The notes beneath the pieces were generated by a model. The model did no database searches and had not been told where the DNA came from. It saw only the letters and a program-made list of their open reading frames with translations. Position numbers and translations under genes: made by a program. Shown here one piece after another: positions 6,391-12,958 of a stretch of DNA of 13,239 nucleotides (positions are counted from its first letter, which is position 1; each line of letters starts with the position of its first letter). Origin of the DNA: Candidatus Woesearchaeota archaeon. Its GTDB lineage: Archaea; Nanobdellota; Nanobdellia; Woesearchaeales; JACPBV01. The stretch lies in contig JAHWHQ010000087.1 in assembly GCA_019323195.1 (NCBI GenBank), positions 1 through 13,239 of the forward strand. The letters are read 5' to 3'.

Positions 6391-7561
6391 GAAGCCATTT
6401 GCCATATTAGCATACATCATGCTTATAGGTATATTAAGCTCTCCTGCCTATGCTGTAAGCATCGGCGTAAGCCCCGGAAGGGTAAACTTCGATAACCTCC
6501 TTAAAGACGGCTATGCCGAAAGGACAGTAAGGATAACCACAAACTCCCCCCAGGAGCTGACAGCCCATTTTGAAGTCAGCGGCGAGATTGCAGAATGGCT
6601 GAGGTTTGAGCCTGAAAGCAGCTCATTCAGCCTTTCCTCAGGCAAGCCGCACCTTCTTAAGATAATCATAATCCCCCCTAATGATACAAGGAGCGACAGC
6701 TACTCAGGAAAGATAGATATTGTGACAGACAGGTTCGGCAGCCCGCAGGGCAGGGCTGGGAGCCTTATAAAAGCTGCAGTAACCCTGTCATTAAGCGCAA
6801 AGATCACAGACGCCGAAACGATAGCATGCAGGGCCGGCGCCTTTGGCATCAAGGACATCGAAGCAGGGTATCCTCTTGAATTATCATACAGAATAAACAA
6901 CGACGGAAACGTAAGGATAAGGCCAAAAGTAAAGCTTGACATATTTGACCAGCTGCAGGAAAACCTTATAATATCAGAAGAGTTCACAAGCCCGGAGATA
7001 CTGCCGACCGTTGAAACCATATTCTCAAAAAAGATCCAAAGCGAGGGCCTGGGCATTGGCCAGTACTGGGCAATAATGGCCGTAGAGGAATGCAAGGCCA
7101 GCAGCCTGCTGTCTTTCAGTGTTGTGGAAAAGGGCGGGATTATCGACAAGGGCACCCTTGAGATGCTAACAAACAAGCTGTGGGCCTATGTTGATGAGCC
7201 TATCGAGATACTTGCTGTATTCAGGAATACCGGCCCGAGGATAGTATCAGCGAGATTCAAAGGGGACATCAGGCTTGATGACAAGATAGTAGAGGTCATC
7301 GAGACCGAGGAGATAGATGTAGCAAGCGGTGAAAAGGCGGACCTCAGGGCCTATTTCACGCCTCCAAGAGCAGGAAGGTACATTGTCACAGGAAGGGTCC
7401 TTTACAACAAGAAGCTGACATTTGAAAAAGGCAGCATAATAAACGTAAACCCCAGGCCTGAAGAGAAGTCAAGATTCTTCCTTCTGCTGATATACCTGAT
7501 AATATTGGTAACGATAATCTTCATGGCAAGGAAGATAATAAAAGCAAAGAAAAAAATCTAG
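6377..7561 (+). CDS. Envelope protein with Ig-like domains and C-terminal membrane anchor
   Basis: The 394-residue product has a signal peptide with an AYA cleavage site (about 26) and a mature start SIGVSPGRVNF. Three beta-sandwich-like parts follow (about 27-118, 140-250 and 255-365), then a transmembrane helix (about 370-388) and a basic tail. The first part, with a V-R-I-T-T-N-S strand and FEPESSSFSLSSGK, resembles the immunoglobulin-like N-domains of MSP/ASH or DUF916 (WxL-interacting) type proteins. This is a fold-level impression, not a firm assignment. In the WxL systems of Gram-positive bacteria such proteins partner with surface proteins encoded alongside, and the layout here is comparable. 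The ATG overlaps the preceding gene by 14 bp, pointing to translational coupling, with GAGG as a weak Shine-Dalgarno. Only a 6-bp gap separates it from the convergent regulator gene. Confidence 0.87.
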   Translation: MQGNKKPFAILAYIMLIGILSSPAYAVSIGVSPGRVNFDNLLKDGYAERTVRITTNSPQELTAHFEVSGEIAEWLRFEPESSSFSLSSGKPHLLKIIIIPPNDTRSDSYSGKIDIVTDRFGSPQGRAGSLIKAAVTLSLSAKITDAETIACRAGAFGIKDIEAGYPLELSYRINNDGNVRIRPKVKLDIFDQLQENLIISEEFTSPEILPTVETIFSKKIQSEGLGIGQYWAIMAVEECKASSLLSFSVVEKGGIIDKGTLEMLTNKLWAYVDEPIEILAVFRNTGPRIVSARFKGDIRLDDKIVEVIETEEIDVASGEKADLRAYFTPPRAGRYIVTGRVLYNKKLTFEKGSIINVNPRPEEKSRFFLLLIYLIILVTIIFMARKIIKAKKKI

Positions 7562-7567
7562 ACGGAT

Positions 7568-7981
7568 TCACGCATTCTTTCCTACAGCAAGGGCATCCTT
7601 GTTTATTTTCCTCAGCCACATAAGCCCTATACGTATCATCTCCTTGTTAAACCTGTCGCTTATCCTGTAGACCTTCTTATAGAGGTCATAATCGATCATC
7701 CCCATCCCCCTGAGCGGAGTTAAGATCCTGTCATAGAACTGCCTTTTGTTATAAGAAAGCTTAACCTCTTTCCCCTTATAGGGCTCCTCATTGATCACTG
7801 TGACAAACCTTCCTTCATGAAGCTCTGTCGCCAGCAAAGACATCTGTGTCTTTGTTATCTCACCCCCGTTATCCTTCATATAGTTGATCAATACCTCTCC
7901 AACTATCTTCTGCTGCGGTGTTGCAAAGATTATCTCAAATATGTCCTCAGAGAGGTTAAACCTGTCAAAAAGTATTACCAT
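7568..7981 (-). CDS. Winged-helix-turn-helix transcription regulator
   Basis: The 137-residue cytoplasmic protein is rich in helices. The segment VLINYMKDNGGEITKTQMSLLA looks like the first helices of a winged-helix domain. NKRQFYDRILTPLRGMGMIDYD then YKKVYRISD reads as recognition helix followed by wing, so the domain spans roughly residues 25-120. No ligand domain is visible. The start at 7981 is preceded on the minus strand by a G-rich stretch (GGGGTGGG) and a TATA-like sequence at 8015-8024. The gene is divergent from the ArsR-like gene and convergent with the envelope protein gene at 6377. Regulation of neighbouring surface genes is an inference from position only. Confidence 0.8.
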   Translation of the reverse strand: MVILFDRFNLSEDIFEIIFATPQQKIVGEVLINYMKDNGGEITKTQMSLLATELHEGRFVTVINEEPYKGKEVKLSYNKRQFYDRILTPLRGMGMIDYDLYKKVYRISDRFNKEMIRIGLMWLRKINKDALAVGKNA

Positions 7982-8014
7982 TTACCCACCCCAGTAACAG
8001 AAAAGGCACATTAG

Positions 8015-8024
8015 TATATAAAAG
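8015..8024 (-). promoter_or_regulatory. TATA box of the minus-strand wHTH gene
   Basis: On the minus strand this reads CTTTTATATA, about 38 bp before the ATG at 7981. Usual spacing puts the transcript start near 7995, leaving a short leader that includes the G-rich ribosome-binding region. Confidence 0.55.
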
Positions 8025-8043
8025 TATGGTTAATAAGGATTAA

Positions 8044-8123
8044 ATAATTAATTAAATAGTGAATTATTATAATTTTTAAATTAAAATCTTAAAGAAAATA
8101 AAGTAGTACTATAATTAATTAAA
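8044..8123. repeat. Pair of 13-bp direct repeats in the divergent promoter region
   Basis: ATAATTAATTAAA occurs at 8044-8056 and again at 8111-8123, each containing the palindrome TTAATTAA, in a very AT-rich stretch between two divergent regulator genes. A TAGTACTA palindrome (8104-8111) touches the second copy. They could be binding sites for either regulator. Chance is a real alternative because the base composition is so skewed. Confidence 0.4.
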
Positions 8124-8133
8124 AATAGAAACA

Positions 8134-8142
8134 TTTATATAT
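8134..8142 (+). promoter_or_regulatory. TATA box of the ArsR-like gene
   Basis: TTTATATAT is preceded by AGAAACA, which resembles a BRE. It lies about 100 bp before the ATG at 8240, so the predicted transcript starts near 8162 and carries a leader of about 75-80 nt. Confidence 0.65.
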
Positions 8143-8174
8143 TCATTCAATCCTGATTAAAGAAAAAGGCAAAA

Positions 8175-8217
8175 TTTCCCGTAAAAGCCGGGAAAATATT
8201 CAGGGAGCTCAGCCCTG
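8175..8217 (+). promoter_or_regulatory. Two-hairpin structured leader before the ArsR-like gene
   Basis: TTTCCCG (8175-8181) pairs with CGGGAAA (8189-8195) around a 7-nt loop. CAGGG (8201-8205) pairs with CCCTG (8213-8217) around another 7-nt loop. Both lie in the predicted 5' leader, followed by GGTGGGG and a T6 tract before the ATG. The arrangement could regulate translation or early termination. I do not recognise a known riboswitch class. Confidence 0.5.
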
Positions 8218-8239
8218 GTGGGGATTTTTTCACAAAAAA

Positions 8240-8899
8240 ATGGAGCTTGAAACACTGTTCACAGAGCAGAAATGGAACATCCTGAAATCCCTCTGTGAGG
8301 ATAAGTTCTCCCCTCTCCAGCTTGCCCAGCGCTCAAACACCACCATCGCCAACATAAGCCAGCAGTTGAGGCTTCTGGAGGCGGCTGAGCTGGTAAAGAA
8401 AGAAAAGGTTCAGAACCGTGACAAGGGCAAGCCAAGAACCCTTTTCTCATTATCCCACGACTATGCCTATCTTATCTCTACTGTAAAGGATTTTGCAGGA
8501 AAAAGGCTTCTGGAGCTGAGCGATTACCACAAGGTAATACTCAGGATACTTTTCCTGGAAAATCCCGACCTTCATTACTACCTCTCAAAGTTCTACTGGA
8601 AGATAGAGGATTACCTCAGCCAGATAGGCATGATCATCGTCATCCCTGGCATGGATGAGATAAAGCTGCTTATAGTATCTGAAAAGGCAAAAGAGATCGA
8701 GAAGAAGCTGAACAATGTTGTGGTCAAAAAGCCGAAAGGCAGCCCGAAAACCATCAGGACGCAGGGCATTACAAAAAGCGACCTGATAAGGCTTGCAAGA
8801 AAAGGCGATGACCCTTTCTCTTCCCTGGAAAGCCTGCAGGTCATCTATGACCCTGGTGGTATGCTGCCAGAGCTGAAAAGGCAGAAAGGAGGTAGATAG
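8240..8899 (+). CDS. ArsR-type winged-helix regulator with C-terminal domain
   Basis: The product has 219 residues. Residues 1-80 form an ArsR-like winged helix: LFTEQKWNILKSLCEDKFSPLQLA, then NISQQLRLLEAAELVKKEK as recognition helix and turn, and GKPRTLFSLSHDY as the wing. The remaining part (about 90-219) is alpha/beta, with a central IKLLIVSEKAKEIEKKL strand-helix and an ending GDDPFSSLESLQVIYDP. That ending resembles the tail of nucleotidyltransferase-like sensor domains, but I see no GS...DxD catalytic motif, so any such domain would be inactive. No metal-binding cysteine pattern is present, so it is not a classical metal sensor. It is likely a transcription factor acting on its divergent neighbour or on the secreted-protein genes downstream; both targets are inference. 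Confidence 0.85.
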   Translation: MELETLFTEQKWNILKSLCEDKFSPLQLAQRSNTTIANISQQLRLLEAAELVKKEKVQNRDKGKPRTLFSLSHDYAYLISTVKDFAGKRLLELSDYHKVILRILFLENPDLHYYLSKFYWKIEDYLSQIGMIIVIPGMDEIKLLIVSEKAKEIEKKLNNVVVKKPKGSPKTIRTQGITKSDLIRLARKGDDPFSSLESLQVIYDPGGMLPELKRQKGGR

Positions 8900-8924
8900 C
8901 TGAAAGATAAAACTTCACAAAAAA

Positions 8925-9000
8925 GGGAGTAAGGCATAACCTGCTTTTATTGACTCTAAAACACCTCGTTGATAATAATGCTTCTTTATGCCTTATTCCC
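8925..9000 (+). repeat. 15-bp inverted repeat after the ArsR-like gene
   Basis: GGGAGTAAGGCATAA (8925-8939) and TTATGCCTTATTCCC (8986-9000) are inverted copies with one mismatch (a G-T pair in RNA), separated by 46 bp. The structure begins 26 bp after the stop codon. It may be a 3' stem-loop of the ArsR-like mRNA or a small element remnant; no flanking duplication is visible. Confidence 0.6.
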
Positions 9001-9017
9001 AATCATGCTTACAGGAA

Positions 9018-9083
9018 TCGTAAACGTAAATGTGAATGTTAGAATGTGAACGTGAAAGAGAGCGGTATTGTATAACCGGTTAT
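9018..9083. promoter_or_regulatory. Hexamer-like repeat cluster and 12-bp palindrome upstream of the 9131 gene
   Basis: Between about 9018 and 9058, motifs of the form GTAAAC, GTAAAT, GTGAAT, GTGAAC and GTGAAA recur at about 6-bp spacing, with one interruption. ATAACCGGTTAT (9072-9083) is a perfect palindrome. It overlaps the candidate TATA TGTATAA (9070-9075), whose predicted transcript would start near 9098. The layout fits a regulated promoter for the strongly translated gene at 9131; the regulator is unknown. Confidence 0.4.
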
Positions 9084-9113
9084 TTGAGAGGAATAAAAAA
9101 ATTTTACAGCAGG

Positions 9114-9123
9114 AAGGAGGTGA
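9114..9123 (+). promoter_or_regulatory. Near-perfect Shine-Dalgarno deciding the start at 9131
   Basis: AAGGAGGTGA ends 7 nt before the ATG at 9131 and matches the anti-Shine-Dalgarno core completely. It is the strongest ribosome-binding site in the window. It rules out the in-frame TTG at 9068, which would place this site inside the coding region. Confidence 0.85.
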
Positions 9124-9130
9124 AAAGCAA

Positions 9131-9892
9131 ATGGAGATAAAAGGGACAAAAGTGATTTGGGCTTTGCTCTTATTGGTTGCAGCAGCAGCTTTAATCTCAG
9201 TAACGGCGATGGCAAACCCCTACGGCCCTACAATATATACCAATGGAACTACTGAAAGGGCTGACTTCAGCAGCGTTGGAGCAAAGGGAGTGGCTGCACA
9301 GGCAGGAAACGTGACAGAGATAACGATAAATACATCAATAGTGACCCAAAGATGGCAGGGCTATTTCGGAAACATCTCAGGGACGATAACACTGGATGAT
9401 GCAAGCGGCAACACCATGTACGACTGGGCGGCAGGTTCAGGGTTTTCCCCTACAGGAGAGATCTACGCAGCCAACCAGACAGTATCTGACTGGGATGATG
9501 TGATCTGCGTTAATTTCACTGGCAACGGAACACCAGGCAATGACGGCATCAACGTAACAGTATTAGAGACCATGTACGGCATGTCTTCTGATGATTCAGA
9601 CGGTGTTGACGAGACATTCAGCAGCACAGATGACATAATAATAGGGACAAGAACATTAAGTGATTGCCCGGCAACCTATATCTATCAGAGCGACAGCCAG
9701 GTAAGCGGAACATGGAACGAGACATTATTGACCGAGAACAGCACAGGGGCTGTTATATTTGCAGCAGAGGTCGAGCAGGATACCATTGGCTTTGACGGCA
9801 AGCCATGGGACTTCCAGATGATCGTAGGAGACAACGACGGCTACAGCAGCGGGACAACAACAACATACTGGTTCTATGTAGAGCTGGTATAG
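9131..9892 (+). CDS. Secreted beta-rich protein, probably abundant surface protein
   Basis: The product is 253 residues. It has a signal segment MEIKGTKVIWALLLLVAAAA and a probable signal peptidase site after AMA (about residue 30). The mature part carries VTEITINTSIVTQRWQGYFGNISGT-type strands (about 55-85), then LDDASGNTMYDW, an internal cysteine pair (DVICVNF and SDCPATY) and a C-terminal TTYWFYVELV. It has ten N-X-S/T sequons. Similar 'TQRWQGY-GN-SG' proteins occur in DPANN archaeal genomes as hypothetical exported proteins; this is from memory of the family style, not a search. The very strong Shine-Dalgarno and the strong downstream terminator suggest an abundant, separately transcribed product. 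A pilin-like KG processing site at residues 4-5 is possible but less convincing than the AMA site. Confidence 0.85.
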   Translation: MEIKGTKVIWALLLLVAAAALISVTAMANPYGPTIYTNGTTERADFSSVGAKGVAAQAGNVTEITINTSIVTQRWQGYFGNISGTITLDDASGNTMYDWAAGSGFSPTGEIYAANQTVSDWDDVICVNFTGNGTPGNDGINVTVLETMYGMSSDDSDGVDETFSSTDDIIIGTRTLSDCPATYIYQSDSQVSGTWNETLLTENSTGAVIFAAEVEQDTIGFDGKPWDFQMIVGDNDGYSSGTTTTYWFYVELV

Positions 9893-9954
9893 GAGGAAAA
9901 ATTTCATTAGTTTATCATCATCAGGATGATGAAATTTTCCTCCCTTACTTTTTT
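9892..9954 (+). terminator. Long hairpin plus T-run terminator
   Basis: GGAGGAAAAATTTCAT (9892-9907) pairs with ATGAAATTTTCCTCC (9929-9943) with one bulged A, and the intervening part can also pair through CATCATC/GATGATG. A T6 tract follows at 9949-9954. It begins at the last base of the stop codon, so it should end the transcript of the secreted protein sharply. Confidence 0.8.
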
Positions 9955-9973
9955 ATGATAAAAGGGGTAAGTT

Positions 9974-10918
9974 ATGGAAGATAAAGGAAGTATTGCATTT
10001 GGAGTGATAGGGATAACAACCCTGATAGGCCTGGCCATTGGGATAACGCTGGCCTCATTCGAGGTAAGAGGGGCAAATAACGCCACTGTAACAACAAGGC
10101 TCAATGTTACAAACACAGAGCCGGTCTTAAAGTCGGTTGCCCTGAGTTCAAACCATACGCCCTCAAACCAGGTAGACCTTAACCCCGGAGGCACGGTTAT
10201 TGTCAACTGCACAGGCTATGTATGGGACCCTAACGGTGCAGGCGACATAGAGACTGTCAACGCTACCTTATACGACTACAGCAAGGGGATGGGTACGACA
10301 GAAGACAGGAATTACCGCTACATAAACAGGACCTGCAGCCCTTGTGTGGCCATAACATCCTCTAACTCATCCTGCACCTGCCTGTTTTCCGTATGGTATT
10401 ACGCAAATAACGGCACATGGCAGTGCAATATGACCGTAGCTGACAGCTATAACCTCACAAGCAGCAACATAAGCAATAACATAACGATAAACCCTCTCGT
10501 GGCACTTGATGTCCCAAGCGAGCTGGATTACGGCAATCTGTCTGTTACAGAGACGTCCGGCTTCATCGGGATGAACATCTCAAACCTGGGCAATGTTCCC
10601 ATCAATATAAGCGTGAGGGGCTGGGGAGGAACCCTGGACTATAATGGGCATTTTGATGATACCTGCATGATATGCGAAACAGGCAACATATCAGCCTACT
10701 ACGAAAAATACAGCATAAATACAAGCATGTCCTATGCGAATATGACGAACCTTACAAACACCTCTGCAAAGATACCCAACTTCATCCTTCCTGTAAGGAC
10801 CAATGATTCCAGGTATGGCAATGACACCAACACGACATACTGGCGGATATACATCCCATTGGCGATAGGCGGCTACTGCAACGGTACGCTGGAATTTACT
10901 GCTGAGGAGACGGCATAG
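9974..10918 (+). CDS. Membrane-anchored sequon-rich surface protein, paralogue of the 3489 product C-terminal half
   Basis: The 314-residue product has a short N-terminus MEDKG and one hydrophobic segment (about 6-27), so it is a signal-anchor or pilin-like protein. The outside part holds a first module (about 46-175, with NCTGYVWDP, CSPC, SSCTC and VWYYANNGTWQCN) and a second module (about 176-310). The second contains LDYGNLS, SNLGNVPINISV, YYEKYS and NTTYWRIYIPLAIGGYCNGTLEF. Order and motifs match the last 250 residues of the 594-residue protein. I count 24 N-X-S/T sequons, again about one per 13 residues. GGGGT six bases before the ATG serves as ribosome-binding site. A class III prepilin-like cleavage after KG at 4-5 is conceivable, but the conserved Glu five residues later is missing. 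A structural envelope role is inferred. Confidence 0.85.
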   Translation: MEDKGSIAFGVIGITTLIGLAIGITLASFEVRGANNATVTTRLNVTNTEPVLKSVALSSNHTPSNQVDLNPGGTVIVNCTGYVWDPNGAGDIETVNATLYDYSKGMGTTEDRNYRYINRTCSPCVAITSSNSSCTCLFSVWYYANNGTWQCNMTVADSYNLTSSNISNNITINPLVALDVPSELDYGNLSVTETSGFIGMNISNLGNVPINISVRGWGGTLDYNGHFDDTCMICETGNISAYYEKYSINTSMSYANMTNLTNTSAKIPNFILPVRTNDSRYGNDTNTTYWRIYIPLAIGGYCNGTLEFTAEETA

Positions 10919-10955
10919 TAAGGCCAAAAGACCCATAAAAGGATGATATTTTAGT

Positions 10956-11459
10956 ATGGAGCATAAAACCAGTATCCTATTTTTTTGTCTGATATTATTA
11001 ATCTTCCCGCTGGCAGGCTGCAGGAGCAAAAGCCTTATTTCAGAATATAAAAGCAAAGAGCACGGCTTCTCTTTCCTCTGCCCAAAAAGCTTCAAGGAAA
11101 CCTCCAAAGAAGAAAACCGGTTCGCACTTCTAGACAAAGAGGATAATGCCATCCTATTTATCATAGAGAATGACCCGAAAGAGACAGACATCCTGTCGCT
11201 TGGAAAAGAGCAGGCCTATAAAGATTTCTCAGAAGAGTTCAGCGATGAAGAGATAGAAGAGCTGGTCAGGACAATAAGGACTGAAAAGGGAAGATGGTAT
11301 ACCTATGCGATTGATTTTCCGGAGAAGAGCGTCAAATCCATAGTGTCAGGAACATTATGCAGAGGAAAGGAGATAAGCATAGTGCTGGTGACAAAGGACA
11401 GGGATTACGGGAAGAACAAGGATTATTACACAGGGATAATAAGCAGTTTTGAGTGTTAA
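10956..11459 (+). CDS. Predicted lipoprotein
   Basis: The product is 167 residues. It starts with MEHKTSILFFCLILLIFPLAGC, a lipoprotein signal with an LAGC lipobox, so Cys22 would be the lipid-modified N-terminus of the mature protein. The soluble part is alpha/beta with strands around GFSFLCPKSF, ALLDKEDNAILFIIEN and WYTYAIDFP, and ends GIISSFEC. The order of strands recalls the PsbP/DUF1795-like fold seen in many small lipoproteins, but no diagnostic motif is present. Three further cysteines (after FL, in TLCRG and the last residue) could form disulfides outside the cell. It lies 37 bp after the previous gene and 50 bp before the protease gene, and may be cotranscribed with both. Function unknown. 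Confidence 0.82.
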   Translation: MEHKTSILFFCLILLIFPLAGCRSKSLISEYKSKEHGFSFLCPKSFKETSKEENRFALLDKEDNAILFIIENDPKETDILSLGKEQAYKDFSEEFSDEEIEELVRTIRTEKGRWYTYAIDFPEKSVKSIVSGTLCRGKEISIVLVTKDRDYGKNKDYYTGIISSFEC

Positions 11460-11509
11460 AAACAAAAGATTTATTTACCTGATAAGGCAAAAAGAGGTAA
11501 GGGTTAAAA

Positions 11510-12958
11510 ATGGCTTTCAACACGGTTTATTTCCTTAATGGTATAGGAACATTGGCTATCGCGCTGATTTCCCTCTACACCTTCTTCCTCTGGTTCAGGA
11601 AGAAAGCCGTATGCAAGCTTGGAAAGCTCATCGGGATCAACGGCATATTCTACATGATATCAACATTTATGAACCTTGCATGGTCATTCGGCCTTCTTTC
11701 TCCGGAAAAAAACGATTTTATCCTGATTGAAGGCTGCTTTAATGCCGTTAAAGCCGTACTGCTTCTAGTGATAGTATACAAGCTGGTTAACAACAGGAAC
11801 CTGCTTTATTTCCTGTTTATCTTTATTCTAAGCTCTATCGCCCTTCCGTTCTACAGCATAAACACCTTCTTCCTGCTTATTTCCGCCACCTCTTACCTGC
11901 TCATATTGATAATATCCATGGACCTCATCTTTTTCTCAAACTATTACCTGAAAAAGGCAGGTTATATGGCCCTTGTCTACTCGATAATATCCTCCCTCTT
12001 CCTGGTTTTCATATCCCTTGGCAGGGAGCCTTCCTCTATGTTATGGTTCATCCCCAATACAGCGATGTTCGGCGTATTCCTCTTGTTTTATTATGATATA
12101 AGGCATTGCGGGATTGCTGTAAAAGCTAAAAAGATAAAAAGGATAAATATATCCGTTCTCTTTATCAAATTTCTCATATTCATAATATCGATGAACGCCT
12201 TTATATTCCTCAGCACCTTGTCTGTCCATGAGCTCGGGCACACCCTTGCAGCCCAGTATTACGGGTGTGAAAAAGGCAAGGCTGTCATCTATGACATCAT
12301 GGACAGGCCGCATACTGAGATTGTCTGCAAAGGCTATTACAATGATGTGTTGATAACCTTGGGAGGTGTGGCATTAACCGTGGCCGTAGGCCTGATCTTC
12401 CTGATGACAGGAGGGAAATTCACGACCATAATATCCTGCCTTATCTTCGGCTTTTCATTGCTCATCTCCTATGGCGACCTAAGGGATCTTGGCGTCTCGA
12501 CAAACATCATAGCTGTAATAACATTCATATCCCTGCTCCTCATAATAAAGGGGGTCATTGAACTATCCCTGAATTACATAAAGCAGCAAAGCTCATTCTA
12601 CAGTATGGACATGATGATGGAAGAGTCAGATCCTGAGAAATACCTCTGGCTGGAAGAGAATTCCCCTGTCAGGAACCTTTATGAGCTTGTCTGTGTCCTG
12701 CATAACATGTCCGATCTGGAGTTCAAGAGGCATGTTAATGAGGAAAGGAACGAGTTAGGCATCTGGGCAAAGGACAAGCTTGGCGACAAGAAGCTTGCAT
12801 CCCAGCTGTCAAAGGCAAAAGACAAGAGAGAGACAGAGGCTGTAATTTTAGCAAAACTTTTAAAGGAAGAAAAAACAGGCAAGAATATGTTAAGGTTCGT
12901 CTGCCATCCGCTGTTAAAAAACAAGATGAGGAAAGCAAAGAATGAAAAAAACGCTTAA
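11510..12958 (+). CDS. Polytopic membrane zinc-protease-like protein (HELGH) with soluble C-terminal domain
   Basis: The 482-residue product has about six hydrophobic helices in the first 200 residues. A VHELGHTLAAQYYG motif follows (zinc-binding His240-Glu241-x-x-His244) next to a transmembrane segment. Further hydrophobic segments contain LGG and SYGDLRDLG; Asp323 or Asp326 is a plausible third zinc ligand. These are features of intramembrane M50/site-2-type proteases, but the classic LDG motif is replaced. The cytoplasmic C-terminus (about 374-455; LWLEENSPVRNLYELVCVLHNMSD, then HVNEERNELGIWAKDKLGDKKLA) resembles the DUF5752-type helical domain. Such proteases commonly cleave membrane substrates to release regulators; the substrate here is unknown, though neighbouring single-helix proteins are candidates. 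AGAGGT before the ATG is the ribosome-binding site. The last 17 bp overlap the next gene. Confidence 0.88.
   Translation: MAFNTVYFLNGIGTLAIALISLYTFFLWFRKKAVCKLGKLIGINGIFYMISTFMNLAWSFGLLSPEKNDFILIEGCFNAVKAVLLLVIVYKLVNNRNLLYFLFIFILSSIALPFYSINTFFLLISATSYLLILIISMDLIFFSNYYLKKAGYMALVYSIISSLFLVFISLGREPSSMLWFIPNTAMFGVFLLFYYDIRHCGIAVKAKKIKRINISVLFIKFLIFIISMNAFIFLSTLSVHELGHTLAAQYYGCEKGKAVIYDIMDRPHTEIVCKGYYNDVLITLGGVALTVAVGLIFLMTGGKFTTIISCLIFGFSLLISYGDLRDLGVSTNIIAVITFISLLLIIKGVIELSLNYIKQQSSFYSMDMMMEESDPEKYLWLEENSPVRNLYELVCVLHNMSDLEFKRHVNEERNELGIWAKDKLGDKKLASQLSKAKDKRETEAVILAKLLKEEKTGKNMLRFVCHPLLKNKMRKAKNEKNA

Noticed and set aside
8925..9000. Second transposable element bounded by the 15-bp inverted repeat.
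   Set aside because: It is only 76 bp, shows no flanking duplication, and its ends are unrelated to the 1310-1514 element.
9068..9130. Extended N-terminus of the 9131 gene from an in-frame TTG at 9068.
   Set aside because: It would put a near-perfect Shine-Dalgarno inside the coding region and place 21 polar residues before a normal signal peptide.
9974..10070. Class III prepilin signal in the 9974 product.
   Set aside because: The KG site is suggestive, but the conserved glutamate after cleavage is missing, so I kept it only as an alternative.
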